Part shown: in pieces, positions 1 to 19,600 of the stretch
Numbering within the stretch: position 1 is the first letter of the stretch
Layout of the letters: the number at the start of each line of letters is the position of its first letter
DNA from: Syngnathus acus
Lineage: Eukaryota > Chordata > Actinopteri > Syngnathiformes > Syngnathidae
Length of the DNA stretch: 64,000 nucleotides
Direction of reading: 5' to 3'
NCBI RefSeq assembly: GCF_901709675.1
Contig: NC_051103.1
Span: forward strand, 7,549,501 to 7,613,500
Program-made: the position numbers and the translations under genes
The notes under the pieces: model-generated
Told to the model about the DNA's origin: nothing
The model's database searches: none
The model's input: only the letters and a program-made list of their open reading frames with translations

Positions 1-300
1 CCGCTTTATTGACGATAGTCAAAACCCCATTAATTAAATTATATAAAATTATAATATAATAATATTTAATGAAAATAATATAATATAATACTAATACTAA
101 TATTACTTATAATAAAACCTATACAGAATGTATCTCTATAAATCATTATACCAATTATATATATATATATATATAATTATTTTCATTAAATATTACCATA
201 TTGCAATTATTCATATAATTTAATTAATATAATATATTAATTTAATTAATATATTGTATAAAGTAATATAATATATTAATTTAATTAATATATTAAATGG
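1..300. other. AT-rich low-complexity sequence, no gene
   Basis: The first 300 bases are almost entirely A and T, with (TA)n runs and repeated TTAATTAATATA-type words around 150-290. No open frame or splice pattern is visible. It directly abuts the tandem array that starts near 301. Confidence 0.85.
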
Positions 301-1258
301 GCTTCATGTAATGACGCTACCCTACCACAAGATGGCAGTGCCCCCATTCACTTGTATGTAACCCAGCGTAAAATGAACATGTCCATTTCCTTTTTTCATC
401 ATGCTCTTTCTTTAATGTAAACGTCATTTCAATTCAGTTACAATATGGTTATTAGAACTTAAACATATGAGTAGTTTACTGTACATTTGTTTAATTTAAA
501 ATATCATCCCATAAACAGGATTAAATAAATACGTACGCCGTACGATATTAAACATGCAGGCATTATTCGATAGTTTATGAAGCGGTTCATGTAATGACGC
601 CAAGCTACCGCAAGATGGCAGTGCCCCCATTCACTTGTATGTAACCCAGTGTAAAATGAGCATGTCCATTTCCTTTTTTCATCATGCTCTTTCTTTAATG
701 TAAACGTCATTTCAATTCAGTTACAATATGGTTATTAGAACTTAAACATATGAGTAGTTTACTGTACATTTGTTTAATTTAAAATATCATCCCATAAGCA
801 GGATTAAATAAATACGTACGCCGTACGATATTAAACATGCAGGCATTATTCGATAGTTTATGAAGCGGTTCATGTAATGACGCTAACCTACCGCGAGATG
901 GCAGTGCCCCCATTCACTTGTATGTAACCCAGTGTAAAATGAACATGTCCATTTCCTTTTTTCATCATGCTCTTTCTTTAATGACAATATCATTTTAGTT
1001 CAGTTACAATATGGTTATTAGAACTTAAACATATGAGTAGTTTACTGTACATTTGTTTAATTTAAAATATCATCCCATAAGCAGGTTTAAATAAATGCGT
1101 ACGCCGTACGATATTAAACATGCAGGCATTATTCGATAGTTTATGAAGCGGTTCATGTAATGACGCCAAGCTACCGCAAGATGGCAGTGCCCCCATTCAC
1201 TTGTATGTAACCCAGTGTAAAATGAACATGTCCATTTCCTTTTCGAAAAAGCATTTAT
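301..1258. repeat. Tandem array, ~283-bp unit, three full copies plus a partial fourth
   Basis: The word TTCATGTAATGACGC recurs near 303, 587, 870 and 1152, giving a period of about 282-284 bp. Each unit carries the same ordered landmarks: GATGGCAGTGCCCCCATTCA, a CATTTCC...TTTCATCATGCTC stretch, and the self-complementary word CGTACGCCGTACG. Copies differ by scattered substitutions, and the third copy reads AATGACAATATCATT where the others read AATGTAAACGTCATT. Small open frames here repeat with the unit and look unlike any protein family. This is a satellite-like or multiplied transposable-element array; the family is not recognised. Confidence 0.9.
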
Positions 1259-1371
1259 GAAAAGGAAATGGACATGTTCATTTTTACGCTGGGTTACATA
1301 CAAGTGAATTGGGGCACTGCCGTCTTGTGGTAGTTTGGCGTCATTACATGAACCGCTTCATAAACTATCGA
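1133..1371. repeat. Long imperfect inverted repeat (hairpin) closing the tandem array
   Basis: The arm at 1133-1244 is the start of the fourth tandem copy. The arm at 1259-1371 is its reverse complement with a few mismatches, including TCGATAGTTTATGAAGCGGT against ACCGCTTCATAAACTATCGA at the outer ends. Only about 14 bases (1245-1258) separate the arms. Such a structure could come from the terminal inverted repeats of a foldback or MITE-type element, or from a palindromic rearrangement at the array edge. Confidence 0.88.
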
Positions 1372-1373
1372 GT

Positions 1374-2732
1374 CAAAAGCCTGGGAAAAAGAGGACGTCT
1401 TTTTCGTTATCAAGCTAATATTGCAATAATGAACAAAACAAACCACAATGTAAATTTTGCATTTATTTGGTAATAAAGATAAACTGTCAGTAACTGTTGG
1501 TAATAAAGTCACTGTCAAAATTAAGAGCATCCAACTTCATGAAAATGCTATTAACATTGTTCAATCAAATGTCTGAAGTCTCACAGCCGAATGTTATTAA
1601 AAAAACAAAAAAAGGAATAGCCAATGTTAAGATACACCGTTTAAAGGCATTACGTACATACATTGGTACATATTTGGATTCTTTTTCCATTACTGTACGT
1701 AGTTGACATTTAATGATCACATGTAAAACCACTTTAGATAAAAGGCATCTCCCAAAACATGCAGTCAAAATAGTGCAATAAAAATACACAAATACCTAAG
1801 GTACAATGGGATCATATTACGAAGATATGTAACAATATTAAAAACACCATAATACAATTTTTGCTGCCATTAGTCCAAAAACTAAATACTCCTAAATTCA
1901 CAAGCAATGTACCTCATCATCTCATTCTTGAGTCATCACCCATCATTCCCATTTGTTTTTAAAATAAAATATTACAATACTGTGGATATGGCCATTTATA
2001 TAAAAGTTTAAATAACAGAAATAAAAAGGTGTACCAAGAGGAACTGAACTGTCCTGCTTGGTGGAAATAAGTCTGTAGAAAAATGTATTTCACAAGTTTT
2101 AACACTCCAACCGTAGCATTGAGGCAAAGATGCTTTTGCAAACTACAGTAAATAAACCAATAAGTCAAAATATGAGTTCATTTCTGTGAACCACCTGAAC
2201 GTCCGTCCCCCCCTCCCTCTTGCAGACACCATCCAGTACTCCTTTTTTTATAATCCTCCCCATATGAAAACTGAACGACAAGAAAATTATTTTCCAAATT
2301 AAAGCACTTAGTTTTGGGACTATTAAATTGTAAGATGATTGCTAATTTATTTTCTGAATTCTATGACTACAATCCCAAACATGTTTTTCCTTTTTTAGTG
2401 TTTTTAAGTCCTCTTCACAGATAAAAAAAAAGTTCTTTCTTCAATGCTATGCTATGCACTAATCATAGTTTGAGTTTCTTCATTGTTTTCACTAAAAGCT
2501 CACTCGAGCGCCTCAGCAGGAAATGTCTCTAATTTGACATTGGATTCTGAGAGAAGCTCCAAAAGCACTTGGGGCTCGAGAACGCATGGCTTTGTATCAA
2601 AGATGTGTTTTGCAATCATTTCAAACACTCATGAGGTAGGCTTGAATTAAAGCATCAGTTGTGAGGAATTCCCAACTAAAGGTAGCTTGATTACAGGAGA
2701 GCAGGGTAGAACTTGAAATGACACACTGGAAG
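1374..2732 (-). other. rfng 3' untranslated region and downstream flank
   Basis: No coding exon was found between the inverted repeat and the rfng stop codon. Read on the minus strand, an AATAAA polyadenylation hexamer lies at 1462-1467 (TTTATT on the plus strand), which would give rfng a 3' UTR of about 1.27 kb. Other TTTATT words exist, so the true end is uncertain. Confidence 0.5.
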
Positions 2733-5282
2733 TCAGTCTCCGTTGTGAGGTTTAGCTTTTGGACACCAGTCAGTATCTGGATATAGTAGGCAGTGGACTG
2801 TCTTAAATCTGTGGAATTGCAAGAGATTGCATAGGAATGGAACAACAAAGTTTTGGGAAAATTCTTGTCATTTTCTCTACCTTGTCGGATCTTCAACCAG
2901 TGAAAAGCCTCCGAGGATGCTGACCACATTTCGTCGATTCTCATAGCCTCCGTAGCTAAGCGTCACCTATTGTTAAAATAATGATAATGCTAATAGTGGA
3001 GGGCCACTGTAATCATATGACAATTTATACACAAACCTGCTCCAACACAGTGTCAGTAGGAAGCTTCTGAAGATTCTCCAGGTGGGAGTGGAAGAGCTGC
3101 GTGTGTATTAACGCGACCTCCAGCAGAGCCTCGATAATGTAGCCGATGGTGCAATCATCCGGGAGGCGGATCTTCTCTGCGGTGCTGATGAAATTTCCCA
3201 AACTGACGTGAAGACAGGAGAGAGTTTCACATTTCAAATGTATGCCTGCACTCATTGGCTCCATTTTCAGCTAAGTGTTTAGTGGGCGGGACCTACCTGG
3301 CCCATGGACTCATTTTCAGCGCCAGACCTCGGCTGATACAGAAACCTGCACCGCCTGTTGCAAACCAGAATTTGACTGACACCTGAAACCAACAATTGTT
3401 GACGTCGAATATGAAGCCATTTTATCCACAAATATTAGCTACACTGTCTAAGAAAACTCTAATCAACTCAACAACTGGATTTACGGACCATTCCGTTGCT
3501 CTTGACCCGCTCTGCAGCTTCTATGGGATGATCAAGACTGGGTCGACCCAGGTAAACATCCTGACTGTGGTGGTAGGAAGACAGCAGTTGCAACAGGCTT
3601 GGTAGGATCACATAGTTATCATCATCCACATGACAGAACCACCTGCAGGCACACAAAATATGACTCGGTTCAAGTCATGCTCTCCGCTTGGACTTTTGGG
3701 AACCTACTCACTTCTTCTGAGACTCGATGAATTTGTCATACTCGACGGACATCTTGCAGCAGAGAGCCTGTCGAGTGTGAGCTGCTGAACAGTTGGTGTT
3801 TATAATATTTGCACCTATAGAGAAGAAAAAAAGAAAAGAAAAATCAAGTCATCTAGGATAATGGTCAATAACTGAAACTTTTTTTTTTTTAAACCTCTTT
3901 TACCTGTTCTCATCTTAAGCTCTTTGTCCTCACCATCTGAGAATAAGTAGGTCTGGAAAAGAAAAAGACGCATCGTTACAAACTGTCAACTCATGCACAC
4001 ACACACAGTTGTCATACAATGGGCCTATTGATGACTCGTGATTGAGAGAAGCGTTCAAAACGTGCAAATAATGACATTTTGGTAAACAAATATAAATGGC
4101 AGAAATGATGAAGTGTATGGCTTGGGTGGAACTCACACTGGAGGTCTTTTACAAGACGTCTGGCCAGTAAAAGCTCAAGTGTTTATATTGGGAGCACACG
4201 TGGAACTGTAAGACTCTTGCGACTGTCGAGTGGTTCGGCAGTTTGTTCCAGAATAGCTTTTTCCAAACTCTCTAATTAACAGCATCTGCACACTGAGCTG
4301 CTTCAAGGGATAGCAGCTATACTTCAATTTGCCTTGATGGGAAATTCATTCTTGACTGGCATTTATGCAAGGAAATACTCTGGCTAACAAACTAACTCAA
4401 ACAAAACTAACTTTTTTTTTTTGCACTAGACCAGGGGTGTCAAACTCTTTTTTTTTATCGTCATAGCTTCTTTCGGAGGGCCATTATGACTGCCGACCCA
4501 AATAAATGTAAGAGCACCTCATATTATATAGAGTCAAAGCTACAAAACAAACGGACAAATGACTCGTTTTCAAATCAGACGAGTAAAAACTGGTCAAATA
4601 TTTTTAAAAACAAGATATTAAAAGTGAAGACAATTTGCAATTCTAGTAATGACACACGAATTTGATGCACAATTTGTCTTTGCGGGCCACATAAAATGAT
4701 GTGGCCCCGGGCACTAGACAAATACTCTACTCTTTTTTTAAAAAAACAAAAACCTTGCTCTAAAAACTGTTTTATTTGGAACTACTACTGGACAACTCAT
4801 CTCACCTGTTCTTTAGCCCGTGATATCCAGGTCTGAATCAGCAGCTCCAGTCTGGACTTGTGGTATTTCCTGGTGGTTTTAACTGCAATAAAAATGTCCT
4901 TTAATTCCAACAGGTCTCGTGGTCCAGGGCCAGGCAAAATGTGGCCTTGTCCTTCATGGGTAGAAAGCTCTTTTTCACTTTCTTTGTAATCGTCATTGTT
5001 TGAAGGTTCAGTCTCTATGGTACCGTTCAATCCTTGTGAGCTTATATTCAACCCGGTGGGCCTTTCTGTGTCTGCAGAAGAATCAGTATTGTGGTGTGAA
5101 GTGGAAGATGAGGTCTTGATTTGAGGTCTGGGCTGCGGCAGGTCGACCTGGCGGGCCGTCGGTTGGAAGGCCGGGATGAGCAACAAGAGGAGGCCGCCGA
5201 GCAGCAGGGAAAGCAGGAAGCCCACCTTACTGACGCCCAACGACGCTATGTGCATTCTGGCTGGCCCACGGAGACGGCGCAT
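2733..5282 (-). CDS. rfng: Radical fringe, beta-1,3-N-acetylglucosaminyltransferase (complete, 8 coding exons)
   Basis: Fringe enzymes act in the Golgi, adding GlcNAc to O-fucose on Notch EGF repeats and so tuning ligand response. Coding exons, all minus strand: 4806-5282, 3904-3952, 3712-3814, 3489-3642, 3297-3382, 3037-3202, 2881-2966, 2733-2808. They sum to 1197 nt (398 residues) with all phases closing. Visible features: a basic start then one hydrophobic anchor near residues 17-40 (type II membrane protein), a long polar stem, [10 protein letters not shown], the metal-binding DDD triad in [11 protein letters not shown] near 216-218, [22 protein letters not shown], and a closing YPDTDWCP. 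The words [16 protein letters not shown] and [10 protein letters not shown] resemble RFNG more than LFNG or MFNG. The 159-codon first exon makes the protein longer than human RFNG (331). The exon 4 donor G|GTCCGT was chosen for phase and family fit and is the least certain junction. Confidence 0.93.
4431..4710. mobile_element. hAT-type non-autonomous element (MITE) in rfng intron 1
   Basis: A ~280-bp non-coding element starts CCAGGGGTGTC and ends GGCCCCGG, so the termini are partly complementary. It is flanked on both sides by the same 8 bases, GCACTAGA (4423-4430 and 4711-4718), the target-site duplication length typical of hAT transposons. It holds no transposase frame. Reverse-complement relatives of its right part occur at about 25315-25440. 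Confidence 0.8.
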
Positions 5283-6180
5283 CAGCCTCCAGGGCTGAAG
5301 CCACTTTCCACGCTGCCTCGTCCCATTCTCACTCCATCACGCCGAATTCTGCGGAAGTTGAGGTAGTCAATATGAGAAGAAAAAAAAGACGTAACATTCA
5401 CATCTTTGCACGCTAAACATTTTGAAGGATGCTTTAATATGATGCATTCAATAGCCATTGGTGAAAAATTCTGGAATGAGACAAATTACAGGGTAAATAC
5501 ACTTTGATATGTACTATTTCTATATGTTATTTTTCCAACCACAATATGTTCCCTAATCTAATTATTTAGCAGTCTCAATCATTGACAGAATCGTCAATTG
5601 TTCTTCAAATATTTAACCACGACACCACTTCCGTTTCAGAATAGTGGAACTAAACTTTAGGTCCCTCATAATTGTCAATGACTATTGTCATTGATCAGTC
5701 ACTTTTGGAATGTTTGCTTCCAAACATAAAGCTGTACTCAACCAGTGGAACGTTAGCCCAAAGTCACAAGTGTTCGAGAGACATATTCTCCAAATTGTTG
5801 TTCTTCACAGAAACTTACCGAGAAATATCGGAGAATCCATCCAAAGTCCACAATGAGCCACCCAGGTGAATCCGACAGAGTGGAACTTTAACTCAATTAG
5901 CCTAGTTAGCTTACTAGAAAACAATCCACGAGAGCCGAAGTTAGAAGTTTTACTTAGACAATTTCCCCCCCAACCAATCGACTCAGCGCCTTTCGTATAA
6001 TATTCTACAATAATCTAAAGTCTTAAATAGTGTACTTACTCGCCTGTGAAGATTCAATCGTATATTTCGAATACAATACAATCTCATACAAAGACGAAAA
6101 CAAAGTTGCCTTACAGGTCAAGTGGAGCACTCAGAAGCAATAATCGAATCAAGTTTCCGGGATAAGAAGGTACCATTTCC
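5283..6180 (-). promoter_or_regulatory. rfng upstream region with a probable non-coding first exon
   Basis: On the minus strand a splice-acceptor-like CTTCCGCAG lies about 65 bases upstream of the ATG (near 5348). A strong donor, GGCGA|GTAAGT, lies with GTAAGT at 6034-6039. A non-coding exon upstream of 6040 could therefore be spliced to the coding exon. ETS-like TTCCGG words occur near 6152-6182. No other gene is seen here. Confidence 0.45.
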
Positions 6181-7309
6181 GGTTACCCTTCAAAATATAA
6201 AATAAAATAATCAAATGGAATAAAATTGGGTCAACAACAATAAAGCATATCAACAACATTGGATTTAAGATACAAGCATGTTTCAAGTTGCTAAATTATG
6301 CAAACTATGCAGTTGAACATAAATGGAGGTTTTGACATGTTTCCAACGCTGTAGAAGACAAGAAAGAAGAAAATCCATACCCCATAACTTTATTAATCAC
6401 ACACACACAACCTCCCACATCACCAATAACGTAGCAACAATAGTTCTATTTTTGATTTAGCTCCAGTTTAACTCCACGAAATGATGGTGACAGTCATCTC
6501 TCACAATGGATACATGTCCATTGAATTGACATTTTTGTTTCTCGGTCTAAAACTGTAGCTCATTTTCCATGTAATATTTGTGTTCACACCAAATAGATGA
6601 TCATTTAAAGACAAACTTTCCTCTACAATTTACACAGAAGACATGCAGGAGACAGCAGGTAACACAATCTTACCAGAGGACTATTTTGTCGTCTCACAAT
6701 AACATTGCTGTGTGGTTTTAAATGGCCAAAATTCTCTCGATATAGTTTTTGTAGGAAAATAATAAAATACTGATATGGCTTCTCATGGATATTTCAATTC
6801 ATGCCTGACATCCTATAGATGTCGCAGGTATAATTTTATAGGCAAGATGCAACCTTTTTATTACTGTTATTACAAACAACTTTGATTTGGCAACTGGTAT
6901 TTTCTTTTCACTTAACGGCGCCATATTACCACTTCTCATTTCCTATTTTTGGTCCAGTAAAGTTGCATATTGGTCTTGTGGTTAAGTGAATGGATCTTAC
7001 CATTTTTTTCCACAGCCTTAAATTTCAAAGTTGCCCGGTTGAGACTCACAACAGGAAATGACATCTTATGACACAAGGCTCACTGAATCTATTCGACAAT
7101 AAATACATAAATAAAAGGATTTTTTTTTTTGCAAGTGAACACAATACCAACCAGCATGATGGGGTATTGAAAGTGGAATCGGTTACAATAGTTAATTTAC
7201 TCATAGCACAAACAAGAAAGGTTTTTGGATTGCCACTAGAGGGAAACAGAGATTTGCACCAGGGTTCATGCACACAGATAGGAAGAGAGAAGACTAGACT
7301 TCCCTGTGA
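6181..7309 (-). other. atp6v0a1 3' untranslated region and rfng/atp6v0a1 spacer
   Basis: No coding exon is visible. The minus strand has an AATAAA hexamer at 6389-6394 (TTTATT on the plus strand), about 920 bases after the atp6v0a1 stop, a plausible 3' end. The remainder is unremarkable AT-rich sequence. Confidence 0.5.
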
Positions 7310-15007
<7,698 letters not shown>

Positions 15008-16000
15008 GATGATGACCAACCAGCTACACACGTAAAAAATACGATACATTAGACTTTTAAAAAAAGCCACTAACCAAGCTTACTGGCCAACAGGAACACA
15101 AAGGCAAAGCTGCCAGTACTTCTGCCCCTGCCATGTAACAAAATGTCAATTCTCTGGATCAGTAAAATGTGGATTCATTTAAAAAAAAAAAAAAAAAAAA
15201 AAATCTAACATATATTAGATAGCTGATGTGAAACTAGCCAGAAAGAAAACTGCGCAAACAAGGAAGGGGGGGTTATTTTATTCTCCTTGACTCTGTGTTT
15301 GTATGTTAGCTTGATCGAATGGAAAGCATCTGTCGTGAGCATCCTTCTTACTGCAGCACTGCCCTTCAGCTCAAGGACGCCATGATGCTGCTGCCTGCTG
15401 ACTTCCATCACCGCGACAGCCAGCATCTATTGCCTCTACGTTCTCTCTCAACCACCATCTCGATTGTTGTTGCTTACAGTTAAAAAAAGATTCAACCTGT
15501 GATCGCTAAATGATGTCCGAAATCGAACGACAGAAAAGATTTCGCATAGTCGTCCTTACAATCCATATTATGGAGGAGGTAACAGGTTTGGAAAAAAAAT
15601 GACGCACAAGCGCTGAACATGTTAATGAACGACTAGAATGGATAAAAAAATATTCATGTACGTATTTTTATACTTACCGCTGATACGTGTAATTTGTAAA
15701 AAAAAAAATCTCTGGCCTGCCGAGCCCTAAGGATGCTACGGTCGTCAAGTTGGATATACTAAACGTGGATTCGGACATCCGTTGTTGAAACCAAAATAAA
15801 AGCATAAGACGGTGCAAATAGAATCGATGGCCGTTGACTGCACACAACACAGATCACAACAATTAAGCACAGGTCCATAAAATCATTTTACCAAATCAAA
15901 TCGTTTATTATTAATCATTTTCTTCACAGTTTTATTTGTACACTTTTATTTTGAAGGCCCTTTGCAGAAACGCATAATAGAAGCATGTAGGGAAAAATAA

Positions 16001-16035
16001 AATGAATGAATGAGTGCATGAATGAATGAATGAAT
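16001..16035. repeat. (AATG)n microsatellite
   Basis: AATGAATGAATG repeats with one interruption (GAGTGCATG). Confidence 0.9.
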
Positions 16036-16045
16036 TGCAACATCT

Positions 16046-16110
16046 GCAAGGCCGACAGGATCGCACGTCCGCCTCACAGTTCAGAGGTTGTGGGTTGAAA
16101 TCCAGTGTGT
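16046..16110 (-). repeat. Fragment of a dispersed fish repeat
   Basis: The reverse complement contains CAACCTCTGAACTGTGAGGCGGACGTGC split over this stretch. The core CTGTGAGGCGGA(C/T)GTGC also occurs near 35058-35076 beside stat5. I recall such a motif as widespread in teleost genomic DNA, but cannot name the family. Confidence 0.55.
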
Positions 16111-16632
16111 GGCGTTGATACGTATGTGTGAGTTACAGTGTCTTTTAAGAGAATAGTACTATTACGAGTGACTTCATTGATATTTCTGTGGCTCTAAGTA
16201 TTTGTATACACAAATCAACCCCACTGATAGCAACAAAAGGGAGGAGCTGCATCGTCTTTTTTTCCCCTTCACTGTGTCCATCCCAAATTTGTGTATGGGA
16301 GGGGAAAAGGGAGGACTTTAATGACAGGGGGAGAGGCGAATGGAAAAAAGGAGAGTGGCTAGAGAGAGAGAGAAAATACTGTTGGTTGCAGCTTGACTTA
16401 AGGGTTTCTCTGCCTGGTGAGGCATTCACATCCCAGAGCTCATGTGGTAACGTGCAGCTTTGCTTGGCACCACCTACAAAGTGGCCTGAACACAGGATTT
16501 GACAAACACATTTATGCCTGAGGCAGAAAAGGATCTCAGAAAGTAAGAGAGGCACAGTAGCAGGTGAAGAATCCAGCAGGAGTGAGCAAGAAGAGCAAGT
16601 GAAGATCTGTTAGCACTTGAAACCACACTGAC

Positions 16633-19600
16633 ATGGCAGCAATGGAAGCACTGGAATGCTCAAGCGCTCAGCTCGAGCCACATTCCCTCACTGAGATCTC
16701 CGAAGACGACGACGAAGTCAACGTCCATCCTTCAGAAGATGAAGACGACGTCCTTGCGGCGGCAAAGAAAGAGTTGTCCGCCATGGAAACAGAAGGCGAG
16801 GCCGCGGAAGACAAGGATGGCTCGGGCAAGCCGGACCAGCAAGTGAATGGAGTGCTGGTGCTGTCTTTGCTCGACAAGATCATCGGGGCCGTGGACCAGA
16901 TCCAGCAGACCCAGACCGGGCTGGAGTCCAGGCAGCAAGAGATGGAGCGCTCGGTGAGCAACATCCAAGGCGAGCTCACCAAGCTGACCAAGGACCACAG
17001 CACCACATCCAACAGCGTCAACAAGATGATGGAGAAAGTACGCAAAGTGAGCGTCAACGTCAAGACTGTAAGAGCCAACTTGGAGAAGCAAGGAGGACAA
17101 ATCAAGAAACTGGAGACCAACGAGGCCGAGCTGCTAAAGAGACGCAACTTTAAAGTCATGATCTATCAGGTGGGTGAGAGAAGCTGAAAGGTTTGATGTA
17201 TGGGTGTGGCCTTCTTGTGCACAAAACTTTGAACTTCTTAATATCGAACAAACGTAAAAACATGATGCTGCGTAGCTTTATATGGAAATCAGACATAGTT
17301 TCTTCTGCACGTAAAATGTATGAATGTTGGATTAATACGATGGAAGTCAATTTACGCAGATGACTTGCAAGGGTGTGGCGAAAATGTTCGAGTGACAGTC
17401 TTGCATAATTAAATAGGGTTTTGATATATATATTTTATTTTATTTATATACAGCCCAAGTTGATTTATTTAGCCCTTAATCACAGAAACCTCTCCAAGGG
17501 CTTCACTTGCTCACAGTTGACAAATATTAATGACACACTCTGATCTTAAACCCCCAGGAGGGCAAGGGAAAAACTGAAAAAACAAAGTGGGGAAAACCCA
17601 GTGAAAATAGTGAACATAAAACTAAAATGTATAAAAATACAATACACTTATTTGTTTTCTCATACTGTTGAAGTTCAATTAAAAAAAATTACCAATGTAT
17701 TTTACATTTTTTCTCGTTTCCCCAAAACATTAAAATATTTTTTTTTCTTCTTACAATTATGCTATGTGGTGGACAATAAGTAACTTACCATGTACTGGAT
17801 TTGGTTTTTGATCCCAGATGTTGCATTACACCACCCCTGCCCTGCCCTGCCCCGCCCCGAGTTTACATTGGTTGAGCACTTGGAATCCACTCCAGGTGCC
17901 TTCCAAATATTTTCCCTCCATACATGATGGATAGACCTGAACAATACAAGCCTTCACATGTGAGAATGCTTACTGCTTGTCAAAGTCATACAAAATCCGT
18001 CAAGTCAACCCATTTTCAAACCAAACCTGGAAAATAGTGTGTTTAAGGTAATAATTAAAATTAAAAAAAGAGAAGGGAAATACAGTGCTGTAGTATATTT
18101 GAAGAGAAAAAAATGCATTGCTTTGATGCGAATTCAGGGGAGCCCTATTTTCTTTTTTTAGCCTGTGAGGCAGCAGTGTGATGTGTAATAGCTTGCAGCT
18201 TTTTTGCACAGCGGCGCTAGAACATTCAGAGTTTCCACCCTTGACTCAGACATCATGTCTTGGACCAACATCCCTCTCGGTTTCTTTCAGTCTCCATGCA
18301 GCTGCTCACATGGGAGGGAGGGAGGGAGGGAGGGAGGGAGGGAGGGAGGGAGGGACGGAGGGAGGGAGGGAGGGAGGGACGGAGGGAGGGAGCTCCATTT
18401 TTAGGCAATTGAGACTAACTCGTGTCTGAACTTATAAAATTCAAGTCAGAATTTACATCAAACTTTAAGAGAGTGGCCACTTGTGCTTATAATTGATCAA
18501 GAAAACAGATGTCTGAGTTTGAAGTCTGGCCATTATTATGGTAATAAGCGTTGACAACATTTTACAACAACCACTTGGGCTCGTTCTTCCTCTAACACAC
18601 TCAAATCACAAGTTTGATGAAATGTAATTATGACCGTTTCCCGACTGCGTACTCTGGAAAAACAAAAATAACTGCTCCCGTTGCCATGACGACCTGGAAC
18701 ACAGCAAAGGAGGTTGAATGAGGCCAGTGACTTTGCCGTACGTGGAAGAGTATTACCAATGAACACAAACTGAACTTAAAAAAAGTAGAATGTCAAATCC
18801 CAAAGTATTCTAACCCTGCTGACAACTAAAACACACATACCTACCCTGCCCTGGCACTCTGCTGCTAACAAAAACACACTAAGTGGTGTTTATTGCATGA
18901 GACAGTCCATGCAGGGAGGACACAGCACGAGAAGTGCTTTGTAGTTGAACTTTATTTTTCATGGTTCTCACTTTCTCCAGAAGCCCAAATGTACTATCAC
19001 CCTTGTCCTGCATTCCGATGTGCCTCGGGGATCAAGCGTGCACCTTTGCCCCAAATATGGCTATGTGCAAGACGGACACTACCCAATAGAAAGTGATAAC
19101 ATGAGATAGGAGGAGAGGACGATTAAGTGCACTGTAAGAATATGTCACCCCTCTCACGTAACGCTGATGGGTCAAAATGCTGATGTGTAAAGGTGCTAAA
19201 GGAATCCATCCCTACTGTGCTCTTGGGTGTGTTCTGATGAAAGCATATTTAGACAGCTGATTCATGACACAGGCAGCCATTGTGCTCTCTGCCTACTCAT
19301 CTTCACGTGGAACAAGTTTGCTTCCAATACTGATTCCCTTGTTCCTCCCTCTCAACACCTCCGCACATGCGGATAAGTCACGACATCTTTTCCTCGTCAA
19401 GCTGCCACGCCCTAACTCGCCCTACCGAACATCCCTTTCCTTACATTTGACGACTTGCTCTTTCCATAAAATCATCAGAAAGCTTTGCAAGACATACACA
19501 GAGCATTTTGCTCCATTGTTAAGAACTCAAAAGGCACCACGCACAAACCCCCTCCTCTTTCACAGGTCGACCCAGGCCCAAATATGGACATCATCGTCTC

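Larger units (their letters stand above)
15008..16632. promoter_or_regulatory. Divergent spacer between atp6v0a1 (-) and cavin1 (+)
   Basis: About 1.6 kb separates the two start codons. It holds an A-run at 15180-15202, an (AATG)n microsatellite near 16001-16035, and a dispersed-repeat fragment near 16046-16110. The stretch before the cavin1 ATG (about 16500-16632) is probably its 5' UTR. I could not place a TATA box or a start site with confidence. Confidence 0.45.

Noticed and set aside
504-1303. Open frames of 68-77 codons repeating in the tandem array (minus strand)
   Set aside because: They recur because the DNA unit recurs. The sequences resemble no protein family and have no splice or promoter context.
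16668-17159. 163-codon open frame on the minus strand
   Set aside because: Antisense shadow of cavin1 exon 1, explained by its codon composition.
18178-18429. Gly/Arg/Glu-repeat open frames across the GGGA tract
   Set aside because: Pure product of a microsatellite, with no splice sites that join it to cavin1.
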